The notes: generated from the letters alone by a model not told the origin. Shown: positions 22,803 through 35,689, counted from the first letter of the stretch. The stretch: DNA of 64,000 nucleotides from Leptidea sinapis (GCF_905404315.1 NC_066283.1:3472001-3536000), one strand, 5' to 3'. Numbers and translations: made by a program.

Positions 22803-24831
22803 GAAATCTCTAGAGTATAGATTCTAGAGGAATCAAGTTGCTTACTTTCTTACAAAAACAAAAGTGAATGGATAGGACGTGTTTGCCTACAGCCCACCTA
22901 ATATTATATCAAAGCATCAAATAAACGTACCCACGTACATAATATGATCGACGCTTTTTATATATTTATTCAAAGAATTAATAGCATACTATCTATCATT
23001 AAAAGACTGATTATAAGATCACATTTTAAGGGGGTTATTAATTTAGCATCCTAATATAAGTATATTATTTATTATATTCATATTATTACCAAAAATCTGC
23101 AAGCTAACCAAACCCTTACATCGTAACATCAATACAGTCATAAAACGAAAGTTTCCATAGCGAAGCACTCATTGTTTCCAATATTCCGAGGGCCAAATCT
23201 TATTCCCACTTCAAAACCAAATACCTCCCGGCTATAATACTCCCCTATAAACAAAAACCCCTTACTACGATTGATCAGCGCGAATATGTTCCAATTAAAA
23301 AACTCCATTCAAATTTGACAGCTCGGAAAGAGCGCGCTTTTACGCAGCGGGAAGTTTTTTTTTTAATTATGCGGTTATGTGCAAAGGTAGGCACACTGTT
23401 CTATAGAACTGATCAAATGTAAATATAGTTTGTATTAAAGTGGATGTCGTGTAATAAAGATTGCATTGGAGATAATTAGTTTTAATCTTCAATTTTGGTC
23501 AATTTGAATTGTAGGTATAGGTAGGAATTGTGACTTATCCTCAGAAGAAAGATTTAATATTTATACTGTTGCAGACGTATTTTTTCACGCAATTATTGAT
23601 GCAACGCGTGTAACATTTTATTATTTTACATCAAGAATGTCGATATATATTCCTGGAATGATTAAAAATCTGTCTATCAAATCATTAGAGACTCGACATT
23701 TTTCAAAATACATATATTGCTCATCAATTTATTTCATTTGTAGGTATAAGAATTATTATTAAATAAGTACTAATTGAATTTTCAAATACATTGTTGCAGG
23801 AGTCATTTACAAGTTACGCTTCGTGATGATGATTGAGTATGCTTCGTGAATTAAGTATAATTTTATAAGTTGTACAACAGGTAAAATGAGGAGTAAAGCG
23901 CGGTCGAGTAAATAAATAGTGTTTCACAATGAACACATTTTTGATAAGTAAGAAAATATAATTTCATAACGTTGTTTTTATTTGATAGCAGGTAATACCT
24001 TACATATTACTTACTTTAAACTTATTGTTTAAGTTGAAAGTATGCTGATATTAAACATATTCAGTTAAAAGTTACACATTACACTGTCATTTTCATTTCA
24101 ATTGCCTATTCTATACTATAAAGAATATTCAAAACTATCAGTTGCAGAATAGCTCGAAGCCAAACCATTTCATTGCCGTGCATAGAAAAATAAATCCAAG
24201 ATTTCAATTTTGGAATCCCCTTTGCAAACACGATCCGTTACCGCCTGGAGATATTTACCTTTCGCGAACATTCGAGATGCACTACTTTTATAAAACCCGG
24301 ATTATTTTGATCTTTCATTTGGTAATGGAGGGTGGATTTAGTTGGTTTGTTTTTCGTGTATGGAATTAGTAGTAAGTAGGTACACAATATACTAGACCCT
24401 TTCAATAGAGTACAATGAGAAATAAGAGGAATAATATAATAAATTTATAGTTATAAAAAATTGTAGGTGATATTGCATGTGGTACAAACGTACCTATTTA
24501 AAACTATTATGTTCTATTAGTGGATATTATATCTCTTATCGGTTTACCTGTAATCCATAATAAAACATTTTTTATACATTATCTTCAAAATTTCAACATA
24601 AAGAAATAATAAGTAAAAACTCAATTACCTAATAAATTAAGTGATGCAAATTTCTATTATATTTTGCTTTATACATAGGTACACACTTTTTTGCGTTCCT
24701 CTAGATTTGTCCATGATTGTATATTCAATAAATGTAAATTTCCACTCACTACTTATGTTTTATGAAGGATTGTTCCTTACATATGAACTAAAATTTTAAT
24801 CAAAAACAACCAAAACTTTTATTTCAATGGC
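22803..24831. other. No gene recognised
   Basis: Two kilobases of AT-rich DNA. The open frame at 24142-24369 shows no domain. No repeat family recognised. Confidence 0.4.
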
Positions 24832-24885
24832 GCGGGCGTGGGAATTAACCGACGCATACCATTAAAAAATGACATAATATTATTA
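24832..24885 (+). repeat. Short repeat shared with 38.73 kb
   Basis: GAATTAAC-GACG followed by CATTAAAAAATGACAT is repeated at 38735-38785. A LINE is inserted directly after the second copy. Confidence 0.4.
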
Positions 24886-25539
24886 TGACACGTGGCGCTA
24901 GTATCGCATTTTTTAACATTGCCCGTGTAAAGTATTACCTAGGTACTACCGTTTAGAAGGAAATCTGGAGGTGGTTCGATTGATCTTGCGGTACAATAGT
25001 CTCCCCTACATCAACTCCCCTTTGAGGGTTCTGTGAATTTCCACTTGGGCGTACGTAGCCGTAATATATGGAACTATGTGCTGTTTGAAATTCAATTTAG
25101 CATTTTGAAATTTCTTATTGAACGTCAGAAACAACCACCAATTCGAAATGATGACAGCTTCAGACCTGAGAAGAACGGACGTAAGTTACTCATTAGGACT
25201 GTTTTTGAAGTGAAAACATATTTATCCTCATTGGGCATGAGTTCGCGTCACCGGCATAAATATATAATTAAAAAAAAGTTAAAATATATAGTTAGACACT
25301 TTTTGGACGGGTGAAATCTCGAGAGTTCGCGTTACCGAAATGCTAGCAGTACGGTCTATTTCTGTAGCTATACGTACAGCTGACGTATTATGCAACATTA
25401 GTGCGGTGTAATTGATGAAATAGTGTTTTTCTTTGATTAATATATTATTGAAAATAAGTTTTTAAAAGAAATTGAACTTGATTATATTAATTTGGTGCCG
25501 ATATTTCGATAATAGAGCCTCCCACTGGTATTAGAAAAG
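24886..25539. other. Mostly unrecognised; LINE 3' UTR scrap
   Basis: 25155-25190 contains AGACCTGAGAAGAACGGACG, the complement of the LINE 3' UTR at 8.4 kb. No domain in the 93-codon frame at 25033-25314. Confidence 0.4.
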
Positions 25540-25690
25540 TTTAACAGAACGTGTGGCACGTAAACGTCACACATTGTTCGAGACTGGCTCGAGTACGCCC
25601 ACTTGGGCGTAGTATTAGTTACCGCACTTTGTGACTATGTCTGCGGTATCTATTTGGAGCGCAGCGGAGACCTATCCTTAATCTAAGTAT
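25540..25690 (+). repeat. Second copy of the 0.9-kb repeat
   Basis: AGAACGTGTGGCACGTAAAC and GGAGCGCAGCGGAGAC match blocks at 0.9 and 1.14 kb. Confidence 0.45.
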
Positions 25691-26164
25691 GTCACATTAA
25701 ATACCTAATCCTTCTTCTATGACACAATCATTTGTTTTGTTTTTCTACAAGAAGGCAGACTAATAATTCTCTTAAAATTGTTTTCAGTTTCAATTTAATA
25801 TGAAGACATCAACTACTGTTGGTTATGAGAATAATATGGTGCATTGCACAGCGGGTGCTGATGTCCAACAGCGAAAGAATTATGTCGACGCTACCAACAC
25901 GTGCATGCCTTTGTTTGTTTTACATCGACTGTATTCATAATCGTATTTAAATTGTAATTATAGATCTGCACGTTGAGTAGTGAGCGAAATAAATGTGCGG
26001 TTTTAAGGCTTCTTTGCACATCTGCGTTTTTGTTAGATCGGTTTCGTGGATAGTGACATTACAGGTCTATCCTGGAGAAAGTGTTACATCCCTCTATGTA
26101 ACTAGTCAAGTCTAACTTTTTCTCTATTACTTTTTGTCAGGGTAAATGATACAAAGTAATTTAA
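25691..26164. other. No recognisable feature
   Basis: Nothing recognised. Confidence 0.4.
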
Positions 26165-26525
26165 CTATGGATGGGCAGCGTTCGGGAAGCTCCGTAAAAT
26201 CTTCTCGTCCCAAATGCCGCAGTGTCTTAAGACGAAGGTTTTGAAACAGTGTGTGTTACCAGTGATGACTTACGATACGCAAACGAGGTCGCCAACTATG
26301 GGCCTGTTGAGAAAGCTCATGGTCGTTCAGAGGGCAATGGGGAGGGCTATGCTCGGAGTTCCCCGCGAGAACGAATCAGAAATGACGAGATCCGTAGGAG
26401 AACCCAAGTCACGGACATAGCCCAAATGATTGCGAAACTAATTCCGCCCAGCCATGGACAAGGAAAAGTTTAAAAAACTAACTGCTGACCTCCAGTAATG
26501 GAGAGGCACGTGAGGAAGAAGAAGC
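26165..26525 (+). pseudogene. RTE-type LINE, RT C-terminal fragment
   Basis: Two frames joined by a frameshift give MPQCLKTKVLKQCVLPVMTY, RKLMVVQRAMGRAMLGV and RIRNDEIRRRTQVTDIAQMI, a series characteristic of the end of RTE-clade ORFs. The sequence ends GTGAGGAAGAAGAAG, the (AAG)n tail of these elements. 5' truncated, with RT catalytic motifs absent. It has landed beside AAGCAAAATG, the start of the inverted-repeat half also seen at 5.64 kb. Confidence 0.82.
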
Positions 26526-26615
26526 AAAATGTCTATTTGTAAACATTTAGCATATTCTTGTTTATTCTCAGGTATTACTTTATGCCTTTATGTCAATTTT
26601 ATTTGTAAGTCCGTA
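26522..26615 (+). repeat. Half of the 5.5-kb MITE
   Basis: AAGCAAAATGTCTATTTGTA to ATTTGTAAGTCCGTAA matches 5637-5735. Abuts the RTE tail. Confidence 0.55.
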
Positions 26616-27439
26616 AAAGGTGACGGGCGTAATGCGAAGTGATGGGGTTACAGCGCTAAATTCTATTAAAAATTAAAATAATTATACACTTCCGATACCA
26701 ATTACTTTCTTAATGTTAAAATTTCCAAATATAGACGCGATAGCTTTGGCCGTACATTGTTAGGACTAACGGGTATATAAAATATCTATACATTTAATAA
26801 TTAAAACTTAAGTTGAAGAAGGTCAAAGATAAGTAGTTAGCACAGCGGGATACGACGTCATACAGCGAGATATCGCTCCTGACGCTACCATAGACTTGTT
26901 TTAGTTTTTTTTGACGTATCGATGATTGCTAGTGATGTTGCCAAATACTATAAAAGTAACATTTATATTATACTTACATAGGTAATATATTCTGTTGATA
27001 ATTTAACTAAGAATTACTAAAAGCATTAGCTTGGATATTCTCGACTTTATTTTAGGCTAAGTATTTCACTGTGCAAATAATCTGGTCAAACTTCACCTCT
27101 GACACTACCTTCTTATTCTGAAGGGCTGACATTGGATGACAAGTGAGCTGAAAGTGCATCATCTACTTCATACGAAGGCAGAAAAGTTGCATGAAAACCC
27201 ATTTTTAGTGTGGTGTGTTCCAGTTTTAACGTGTCGTTCACCTTTTTATCTATCTAGTTAATTTTAAATGTTATTGTCATTTAATTAATATTCAAATATA
27301 TGATGATGTAATATCAAATAAATATATGAATAGATATACTGCAGTAAGGTGATTTTAATTTTTGTTAGAAGGTAGAACTAGAAAGAAGTAAAACGGAAAA
27401 ATATTTATTAAGTAATATTATACTAGTGTAAAGTACTCG
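26616..27439. other. No recognisable feature
   Basis: Nothing recognised. Confidence 0.4.
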
Positions 27440-27640
27440 AAACACTAAAATGCTGTAAAGGGATCCTTGAAACCAGGAATTCTGAGCGGCACTGCGATCA
27501 CACTCGACATAAATGTTATTGCGCCCTTAAAGCCCGAAGGACAAATAGTACTTGCACCTTGACAGTGGAAGTAGTCTTCGTTTACGTACCCATCAGCCGG
27601 CTGATATTCTGTGCGAATACTAAATTAAGCATCTAAGTCT
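27440..27640 (-). repeat. Degraded retroposon/LINE 5' block
   Basis: AATTCTGAGCGGCACTGCGAT belongs to the poly(A) retroposon; GATATTCTGTGCGAATAC belongs to the LINE 5' block at 20.8 kb. The two are adjacent here. Confidence 0.5.
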
Positions 27641-28364
27641 GACGATTCAAAGTGATTACATTGATCCTATTGAATGTATAGTGTCGTTTCATAGTAGGCA
27701 TGCCTTTTTATACGCTCTATATTAGGTTCACCTTATGTTATGTTTGTATGTATGTTTGCAACCGAGTTCTTTGGGCGCGATTTTGACCCACTTTAAACGG
27801 CTAGATTTCGTTCAAACTTTGTAGATTTATCGAGGACCGATGACATTACACTAATTTGACTAAGAAATGAAAAATAAATAATAGTTAAAAAAAACTAAAA
27901 AGCACGCTTAATATAAAATTCAACTTAAAAATAGAACATAAATTTAAATTGAAAATAGTGTAAAGAAATATATATATTACGTATTTAGGCAGTCATGGTA
28001 AGGTCAATATGTCGGGCTCGGGTGTTCATATACGGGGACACCTCCTACTGACTAAAACTGCTCTATGATGGTAGATCAAAAGCGAGTCTCGTGTGACTGT
28101 GTGCTTGGTATATGGTATGTTAAAGTATACCACTTGTAAGTTTTTTATTTGCCACAACACTTTATACTACCCCGAGGGCATCAAGTGTTTGACCATCGCC
28201 CGCACCCCTTATTTTCAAACGCTTGGCGGCTGGTTCACTTCATGAGGTGAACCATATGCCCATTGGCCTATATTGCATTTCCAATATTTAAAAAAAACCT
28301 GTCATGTCTGCAAGTTACCAGTCTTTGAATGGATACCTCGCCCGGTTTTCGAATTCAACGCTTT
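27641..28364. other. No recognisable feature
   Basis: Nothing recognised. Confidence 0.4.
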
Positions 28365-28435
28365 AAAAGGTCGTGTGATTCCTCTGGTGTTGCGAGAGTG
28401 ACCCATATGCTCGTTTGTCCTCCTCTTGGTAAAAA
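28365..28435 (+). repeat. LINE 3' end fragment (17.8-kb family)
   Basis: GTGTGATTCCTCTGGTGTTG, then CTCGTTTGTCCTCC, matches the 3' end of the 17.8-kb LINE. Confidence 0.6.
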
Positions 28436-28439
28436 TATT

Positions 28440-28515
28440 GGTACGTGGTGGACTTGGATCGAACCAAGGCTTCGTGGTGAGTGTTGACGGTTCAACCTAC
28501 TGCACCACTAACGCA
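28440..28515 (-). repeat. tRNA-like SINE head
   Basis: The complement has GGTTCGATCCAAG (B-box-like) and TAGTGGTGCAGTAGG upstream. It lacks a full cloverleaf. Confidence 0.3.
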
Positions 28516-29299
28516 TTTTAAATTAAATTAAATCTTTTTCTAGAAATTAAAATGAAAACCTTACCAGCGGTAGATTATTAAAGATGTAAGCGAAGGTACA
28601 GGCGATCACCTACCATTAAATGAATGTCCATTGATTACTTAGATATACGAATTTAACAAAAAATATAATAAGTACCAAATTATCAGCAGCAGTATTCCCG
28701 AAGGCTTTGGCAGTCTAAGAAGTGAGCTCTTGACCATTTGCTTACTCTTATCTAAAAAAATACTGTGCATGTATCAACTCTTACTATTTTGTACAAACAA
28801 TTGCAAATATGCCAAGAATCTCTGCTAACGAATATCAGATTTTATACAAATTTTTCATGCCCTCAGGCTCCTTAACATCTGTTGTTTTTATAGTGTTGCG
28901 TCAAATATCGATGGCTTTTAAATATTGATAGTAGTAATATTGTTATAGTAGAAAAAATAAACCTACTGAGGGTTCTATTAATAAATAATAATAATAATTC
29001 AATTAATAATAATCTAAATAATAAGTAAATAGTAGTAGTACTAATAACAGGAATGCCCTACACTCATTAATCTACGAATAATGCAATGATATTATCCTCT
29101 ATTTAAATGGGTAAGTATATAGTAATGATGAATAGTTCAAATATCGAATCTAATGTTAAGGAGTATCATCCACCGATAATAGTGACAATTATATGCTGTA
29201 ACGTTTTGACCTACCGATTTGAATAACGCCATATATATCACGATATGATCTCTATTATATAGCACAGTAACCGTCATGAGACACTTAAGAATGATAAGT
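28516..29299. other. No gene; AAT-rich low complexity
   Basis: 28968-29045 is AAT/AGT-rich simple sequence. Nothing else recognised. Confidence 0.5.
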
Positions 29300-29562
29300 T
29301 GCTGAATATCTAACTGATTGGACAGCCTGAGACTAGATTATGATTATTTTATAGCAATAATAATGACTGTACATTAGTGTATATTTTATTAAAAAGAGCG
29401 CAAAAAAATAATGCTGGGAGAGTATCTTGCGCCGCTTCTTCTCTCTCAGAGCGCCATTTGTTTCTGAAGTGGTAGTACTATTAGATGTGACATCAAAAAG
29501 AATTCAAATGGAATCAATTTTGAGAAAATAAATGCCTTTTATGCCATTTTATGCTGCATCAG
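29300..29562 (+). repeat. LINE 3' UTR, same family as 11.3 kb
   Basis: About 90% of positions appear to match 11530-11808 by eye, including GCGCCGCTTCTTCTCTCTCA and the TTTTATG-rich tail. The insertion is truncated just upstream of the stop region. Confidence 0.75.
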
Positions 29563-30944
29563 AATATCATCAACTTTACATTTATACCTTACAGTTACTA
29601 TATTTAAAAAAAATATTTTGAATATATAATATTTAATATTAATATATATATATATAACATAATTTTTGACAAATTGATATTCGCCTGCTTTTCTTTACTT
29701 CCTAATTCAGACAACATTATTATACGTAAATTTCATATTATTTCAGAGCCAAATAATACATATATTGTAGAAAGAGAAAGGACTAGTGGATGGATATATC
29801 AAATATAGAATATTAAAATTAAATTCACACTCTAATTTATTAGAAAGTGTTTGAATTTATACATCATAAAAATACATTGCTTTGAATGATTTTCTACATA
29901 CTAATGAGTACCTATTAGAAATAGACACAGTAAGTGCACAAACTGTTGTACTTACAACATAAGGTTAAAATATATTTATGGCGCGATAATTAAAGACACG
30001 TGTATCGACATATTATAGTCACATCACTATGTCTTAACTCTCGGCAAATTATTCATAGAGCAGTTTTTTACTCATTATGATCGGTTCACCACGCCAACAG
30101 ATGGCGCTATTTGCTAATAATTAGTTGTCAAATGACGCGGTAAAGAGCGGGAAATAAGTGGGTGTAATTGAACATACATTTGAATCCCCCATCCTAAGTT
30201 CCCCAAATATAAAAAGCTTTATAGTTTTTGTCATAACAATAATTGTTCGAAAATCATTATTTTATCAGCCAATTACATAGATTAAGACTCGGTTGCATCA
30301 TATTAGCTTGTTATAAGTAATAATAGTACCTACAAGTAAAATTTGACCTTAACAGCAACGCTGACTTTAACATTTTTTTTGTCGTATTCCTTGGCATAGT
30401 TAAAGTTAAAAAGTGAAATATCAAGTCACTATTGAATATATATTTGAATTTTTTGACAGGTGTCCATTTACCTATTTAATATAAACAATAGCAGATTGAA
30501 CAGTAACATTAGAAGATTGGACGGTAACGGTTAACAGTATTAAAGTTATTCGCATTTTTTACTTAATTGGTACATTAACATGTTTGTTATTTCTAAAGTT
30601 AGTTGGTGCAACCCAGCGTTAGATTCTTTTCCTAACACGAACGGATGCGTCATTATATAAATTCCCAATTGCCGATGCCGATGAAAATAGACATACACTT
30701 AATTTTATTCATATTAGATAAAAAGAAACACTACGTACCGTGCTTAAAAACAATTAAAAGTCGTAGGAAACATTATCAACGCATGTTCACGGATGTTTCT
30801 CACCACACGCTGGTTTAAAGTCTTGATAAATATGATCGCATCACGAAGTAGGTAGTGCCTTCTTGTAATTCAATTATTATATTTTATACGACACTCGTTA
30901 ACTTGTCTCTGTACTTGATACATCGGTATTTATAACGCGATTTC
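29563..30944. other. No gene recognised
   Basis: AT-rich DNA with a short (AT)n tract near 29640. Confidence 0.4.
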
Positions 30945-31112
30945 CGATGTTCTTAAAAGCAGGTGCAGAGCTCAGTTCAAGACGGGCGAGCGTTTTTCTT
31001 CTTTCTCAACGTACGACAGAAATATGGAATGATTTTACTTGCGCGGTATTCGCAAGACGATACGACTATCTAAAAGACTGGCAATTCTTGTTTGTCCTCT
31101 TGTTCCATAAAA
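30945..31112 (+). repeat. Diverged LINE 3' end
   Basis: The frame reads LSQRTTEIWNDFTCAVFARR and ends LFVLLFHKK, aligning with PRTTKLWNELPCAVFPGR and the 3' end of the 17.8-kb LINE. Confidence 0.65.
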
Positions 31113-31442
31113 AACCCGACACAACCACGATCTATATTATGTTCTTGTAGCCAACTCGGAGACATAAGTCCCTCGGAGAATAAGGGTTGACATCATGTGT
31201 GTGACCAAAGGTTTGTAACTACATAGATAGTATAGGTGAGATGTGCTTGTGTAGCACACGCGATGTGAGGTGGCGAGAGGCGAGAGCTTGGCCGCTCGCT
31301 GGAGGACACCGATACAACAATAATCGTAACTAGAATTAGATTAATCAATTAGATTGTTTAAAAATACGCAATTATTTTTATACTTTTTAGGCACACAAAT
31401 AAATTACATTAAATTGTGATTTAAATAATAAAGTTTGCAATA
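31113..31442. other. No recognisable feature
   Basis: Nothing recognised. Confidence 0.4.
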
Positions 31443-31756
31443 TCTAATATATAAAATTCTCGTGTCACGGTGTGCGGGACCGAACTCCTCCGAAACGGCT
31501 TGACCGATTCTCATGAAATTTTGAGTGCATGTTGGGTAGGTCTGAGAATCGGACAACATCTATTTTTCATCCCCTTAAATGTTAAGGGTGGTCCACACGA
31601 TTTTTTTTTTAATTTTTATGACATTTTTTAAATTTGTTTGACTAGAGTCAGCATTAAAAATACACACAACTTCAAATTTTCACCCATCTACGATCAACAG
31701 TTACTTTTGTATCGCGATTTTAATATCGGCAATACAACGTTTGCTGGGTCAGTTAG
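31443..31756 (+). mobile_element. Non-autonomous Helitron (family A)
   Basis: TCTAATATATAAAATTCTCG to GCTGGGTCAGTTAG; the terminal CTAG has become TTAG. Same body as 1246-1560. Confidence 0.72.
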
Positions 31757-31987
31757 TTATATATACTGTATATCGGTATTGTAGTTAACAAATATTGCAA
31801 TATCTTCTGTAAATACTCTACAGTGAAGTCTCATGTGGCAAATTATAAATTGCTAAACTATTATAACGTATATCTATTAAAGTAGCAGAATTATGACATA
31901 TTATATAAAAACAACATGAAATATTAGAGTTTAGCTCGCGTTAGTGTTATTAATTAATATTCTGTCCTAAATAAACCTATTCTAACT

Positions 31988-32263
31988 CACGGACGAGTAA
32001 AAAAAGAAGGACTCCGCGCCGTGATATTAGTAGCCACAAATACTTTTATAGTATTGTTTTTACACTTTTTCACGACGGCATTTTTAAAATATTTTATTTC
32101 GACGCAAACTGATCTGTCACAGACGATGGCAAATCTCATAATGGTGGCCGATCGGCTTGTATTAGTGTAAGTGTGTGAGTAGGGCTATGTATTTACACGT
32201 TTATTTTGGTGCATCACTGTTATGTAAGGTGACACGGAGTCCTTCTTTTTTTACTCGTCCGTG
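31988..32263. mobile_element. hAT-type MITE
   Basis: The ends, CACGGACGAGTAAAAAAAG and its complement, form a perfect 29-bp terminal inverted repeat. The 8-bp direct repeat TTCTAACT flanks it (31980-31987, 32264-32271). An 8-bp duplication is typical of hAT elements. 276 bp, non-coding. The perfect ends suggest a fairly recent insertion. Confidence 0.85.
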
Positions 32264-32271
32264 TTCTAACT

Positions 32272-32639
32272 TAATCTAACCTTTTTTAAAAATGTTTCAA
32301 ATCGTATCAGTATGAACCGTACAGCCGATGAAAAAGTAAGCTACTGCTGAGCGTAACGTAAAGCTAAGATTACAGAAGATTGGTTAGATTCGGTTTGTGG
32401 ATTCGGTCGGCATGAAATATAGTACAATTAAAAGTAGAGATACGTACTCTGTGCCAACTCGAACACTGACATCACAAATATTCGGAAAAGGTATATTGTA
32501 ATGGGACTGATTTCCATTTTCTGCAATCGAAATTAAACCAGACAGTACGCTGTCTATGGATTTTTTTGCAATGCACACCCAAATAATCATGTTCAGATTC
32601 AGAGATTGTTGTTTTTTTTTTAATTTATTTAGTGGCCCG
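32272..32639. other. Unrecognised; minus-strand ORF only
   Basis: An 87-codon minus frame (32384-32647) reads ISIAENGNQSHYNIPFPNIC. No family recognised. Confidence 0.3.
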
Positions 32640-32815
32640 GGATGCAAGTCCGTAGGCCTGAGCTGGTTGTACGTGTGAGGTATTGCCAGACGATGAAACG
32701 AGTACTTTCAAAAGAAAATCGCGTACTCCTCTCTAAAAGGATGGCAATGCTTCTGTGATTTGTTTGGTTGCAGAGAGTATGAGCAACGCTGATGTCCTAA
32801 CAACGGTACCGCTGT
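32640..32815 (+). repeat. Relic of a LINE 3' end
   Basis: CGAGTACTTTC, AAATCGCGTACTCC and GGCAATGCTTCTGTGAT resemble the end of 17.8-kb-type LINEs with a longer linker. Confidence 0.45.
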
Positions 32816-33735
32816 TGGTCGTCGTATTTCATTTCAACAATAAAATTTAAATCTAGGTTCTTGGGATCCTTCTGCACAAATACTCATTAATAGTTATTTC
32901 GGCGTTTTATTTGATAGGATAATGAAATGAAGCTTGGCAATTCAAAGAGGTAGGTTTATTTAGTTGCTTTCTTGTAAAGACCTAGTCATTGGGGTCCTTT
33001 CGAGATGTTTACAAACAAAACAATATCTATTATTTATAATAAGGTAATTAGTTAATTGTAGTTTAATTCTCTCTATTTCTTATAAAAAGTACGTCAGTAA
33101 ATTTTATAAAATTTAAACATAAAATCTCCCCCGACTTTGTCAAGGCTACCCATGTTCCTGTCAGCCATCTGGATCAAAGAGCGGCCTGCCTGTGACGTCA
33201 CTTTGTGGGATTATGGCCCTATGTCATTTTGATTTAGTGTTGCCATGTTTACCGAACAATTAAATTATTAGGGCTAATTTGATGGCTGGATTTATTTTAA
33301 TGCTTTGTATGCATAATGTTTTACTCAGAGATATTTTTATAAGATCTTTTTAAAGATATTTGCTTGTTTACATTATAATGTGCTATGTACATCCAGTATT
33401 TCTGTTGCAAATACTAATCGTGTGTTCGCGATGAACAAAAGAAAGATTGAATCATTGATCTTCTTAAAGATTTATATTTCGTCTGTCTTAACAGGATTAG
33501 ATAAAATAGTTCTTGTGTAGTTGAGGTGTCGTGTGCAAGTAGTCGAAGTAGAAGAGTGAATGAATGAATGTTGTATTTGACAGATAGATGAAGGATGAAG
33601 TATGATTGACAGAGTAGGTAAATGGAGTAATATTAGAGTAATTGTTTGATAGGTTTAGGTGTAAGACTCGATATAATAATAAAATTTAATTTAATCCAGT
33701 CGACGATAGGAAATCTGGCTGAAACTTATAGCTTC
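32816..33735. other. No gene recognised
   Basis: Nothing recognised. Confidence 0.4.
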
Positions 33736-33922
33736 AACACATGGTCGGATTTCGTAAGGTCGGACGGTCGGACCATCGGACGGTCCGGTGGGCGCCTCGC
33801 ACCAATTGGTCCGACGTCGTACTCGGTACGGTCCGAACTAATAATAATTTTTACGATGGACAATGCGAAATACCATCAAAAACCGTCCGGTGGTTCAGTC
33901 GTACCAAATCCGATCATGTGTT
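33736..33922. mobile_element. Inverted-repeat element rich in GGTCGGAC
   Basis: AACACATGGTCGGATTT and its complement at 33906-33922 match at 16 of 17 positions. Weaker inverted similarity continues to CCGGACGGT. The interior holds several GGTCGGAC/GTCCGAC words. The overlapping open frames reflect GC-rich repeats, not genes. Class and target duplication unresolved. Confidence 0.5.
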
Positions 33923-34754
33923 CAGGCTATAAGCTTAGACGTGCGTTTCAGGCTGCGAAAGAGAAAGGATGTGTGTGATGGGGCGAGCGAAATAGAAGGT
34001 ACATATTTACTGACTTTTATGTTCGGCTGTTGTTCTTTGTATAATTTGGACTAGAACTCATCGTGACCGTCTCAGAACGATAAGATAGGACATCGTTATA
34101 TGATATGCGATGACTCATAGTATATTGGATTTATGTAACTTTTGCGTAAGTAACTGTCAAGTTCATCTGTTTATTGGCTTAACAGTTGAAGCCTGGTCAC
34201 TTTTTGCCATAAGGGACCAAGTAAAGTGTTTGTATTTCTTATAATATTGTATAAATAATGTTAATAATTACTGTAATTCTGAAAAAATATAAAAAATAAT
34301 AATATATATATATAAAATTAAGCATATGAATATTCTAAAAAATAATCACAAATTTCAAAGTTAACATATATTTATAAAAAAAAACGTCTTTACACCAATC
34401 AGGTGTTTTATTTCAACAACTTTTAATTTAAGAAATTTTATACAACCTACATTATTTAATACAAATTTAACAGTTTACAGTTTTATTATCACAAAATTAA
34501 CAATAATATGGCAACCCAGCATGATACGTCAATCGAAGCGTGGCCATAAATGCGCGAAAATTATAACCTCTCTACTTGAGACCACAAATCAATTTACGCA
34601 CGCACAAGCCTAGCGCACGCATCCATAAATGTATTTGCCACGTACAGCTTTACACTTAAACACTATTTAGACTTTAAGCCCGTAATTAAATTGATTTTTT
34701 ATTTTATTCTTAGGAAAACGTTCTATTTCGATCTAAACTTTCAATTTAAAATAC
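33923..34754. other. No gene recognised
   Basis: AT-rich DNA; nothing recognised. Confidence 0.4.
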
Positions 34755-34865
34755 CTTTGAGCCCTTGTAAGGGGCCATCCATAAAGTAGGTACGTCATAA
34801 TTTAAGGGGGGGTATAACCAAATGTGATTTTGTGTGACAATGGACCTGGGGGATGTAATACTTGA
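34755..34865 (+). repeat. Dispersed GGGGCCATCCATAAA repeat
   Basis: GGGGCCATCCATAAAGTA, a G-run, and GTGACAATGGACCTGGGGG match my memory of a repeat widespread in arthropod genomes. Element class unknown. Confidence 0.45.
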
Positions 34866-35205
34866 AAGTTATATTTCAATCAAAATTCAATGAGATATTA
34901 TCTCGAGCTTTATTAAAAGGCTTAATTTAGGTTTAAATCGTCGGTAAAAAGTTAAAATTGTGTGTGTAAATAAAAATTTTATTGAAAAAAATAGCGGGTG
35001 CAATTTCACACAGCTGTGGAGTATTTTTAAATGTCAAGTGATGCTTAGGTACATAATTATTTTATTAGATAATGCGAGGACTTCGATAATTTTAACTATA
35101 ATATTGGATTAATTTAAGATATTAAGCGGGCAGAACGATACCTGAATGAAAGGTGGTATTTAATTTATTTTTATGTTAATTAATCTCCGTTAGTAGTTAG
35201 TGACT
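34866..35205. other. No recognisable feature
   Basis: Nothing recognised. Confidence 0.4.
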
Positions 35206-35426
35206 CTAAGTACTCACTACTAAGGGATGCCGCGTTGGAACCCACATTGGTGGGAACGTTTGTATGAAAGTCTGTTTTCGAGTTATTAATGTGTGTAAAC
35301 ATGTATTTATGTATATTTAAGTATGTATCTAATATTATAATTAATACACTTATACTTTAAAATATTTTGATCTCGCACCCCTAGGCTATGCCTAATTTTG
35401 GAGCTAGATAATTTTTGTGACACATA
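35206..35426 (+). mobile_element. Old SINE, host of the Tc1 insertion
   Basis: ATGTATTTATGTATATTTAAG and CTAGGCTATGCCTAATTTTGG match the SINE at 13.3 and 40.7 kb. The Tc1 at 35427 interrupts its 3' end; an ATT-type tail seems to resume after 37877. Confidence 0.6.
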
Positions 35427-35689
35427 CACTGGCCTGCAAAAGTAAGTATCACACTTTTCAAATTAATTTTTTTTCTTAACTGTAGAAGGTAGAGATTTAA
35501 GATTAAAAACGTTTTGTTGCAAATTTTATAGGCTTTAATTCTTAGAAACTAAAATTATACATTAGTAACATTTTTAACTTAAAAAAGATAAAACAATGAA
35601 AATAGACATTTTTAGTTTAGTGTAAAAAAAATCAACTAAAATGTATTACATGTTATTTAATTTTTAATAACTGGTATTGCCTCCTCGAG

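Noticed and set aside
33646..34054. Three overlapping open frames suggesting a gene
   Set aside because: They coincide with the GC-rich inverted repeat; reading in several frames at once reflects composition.
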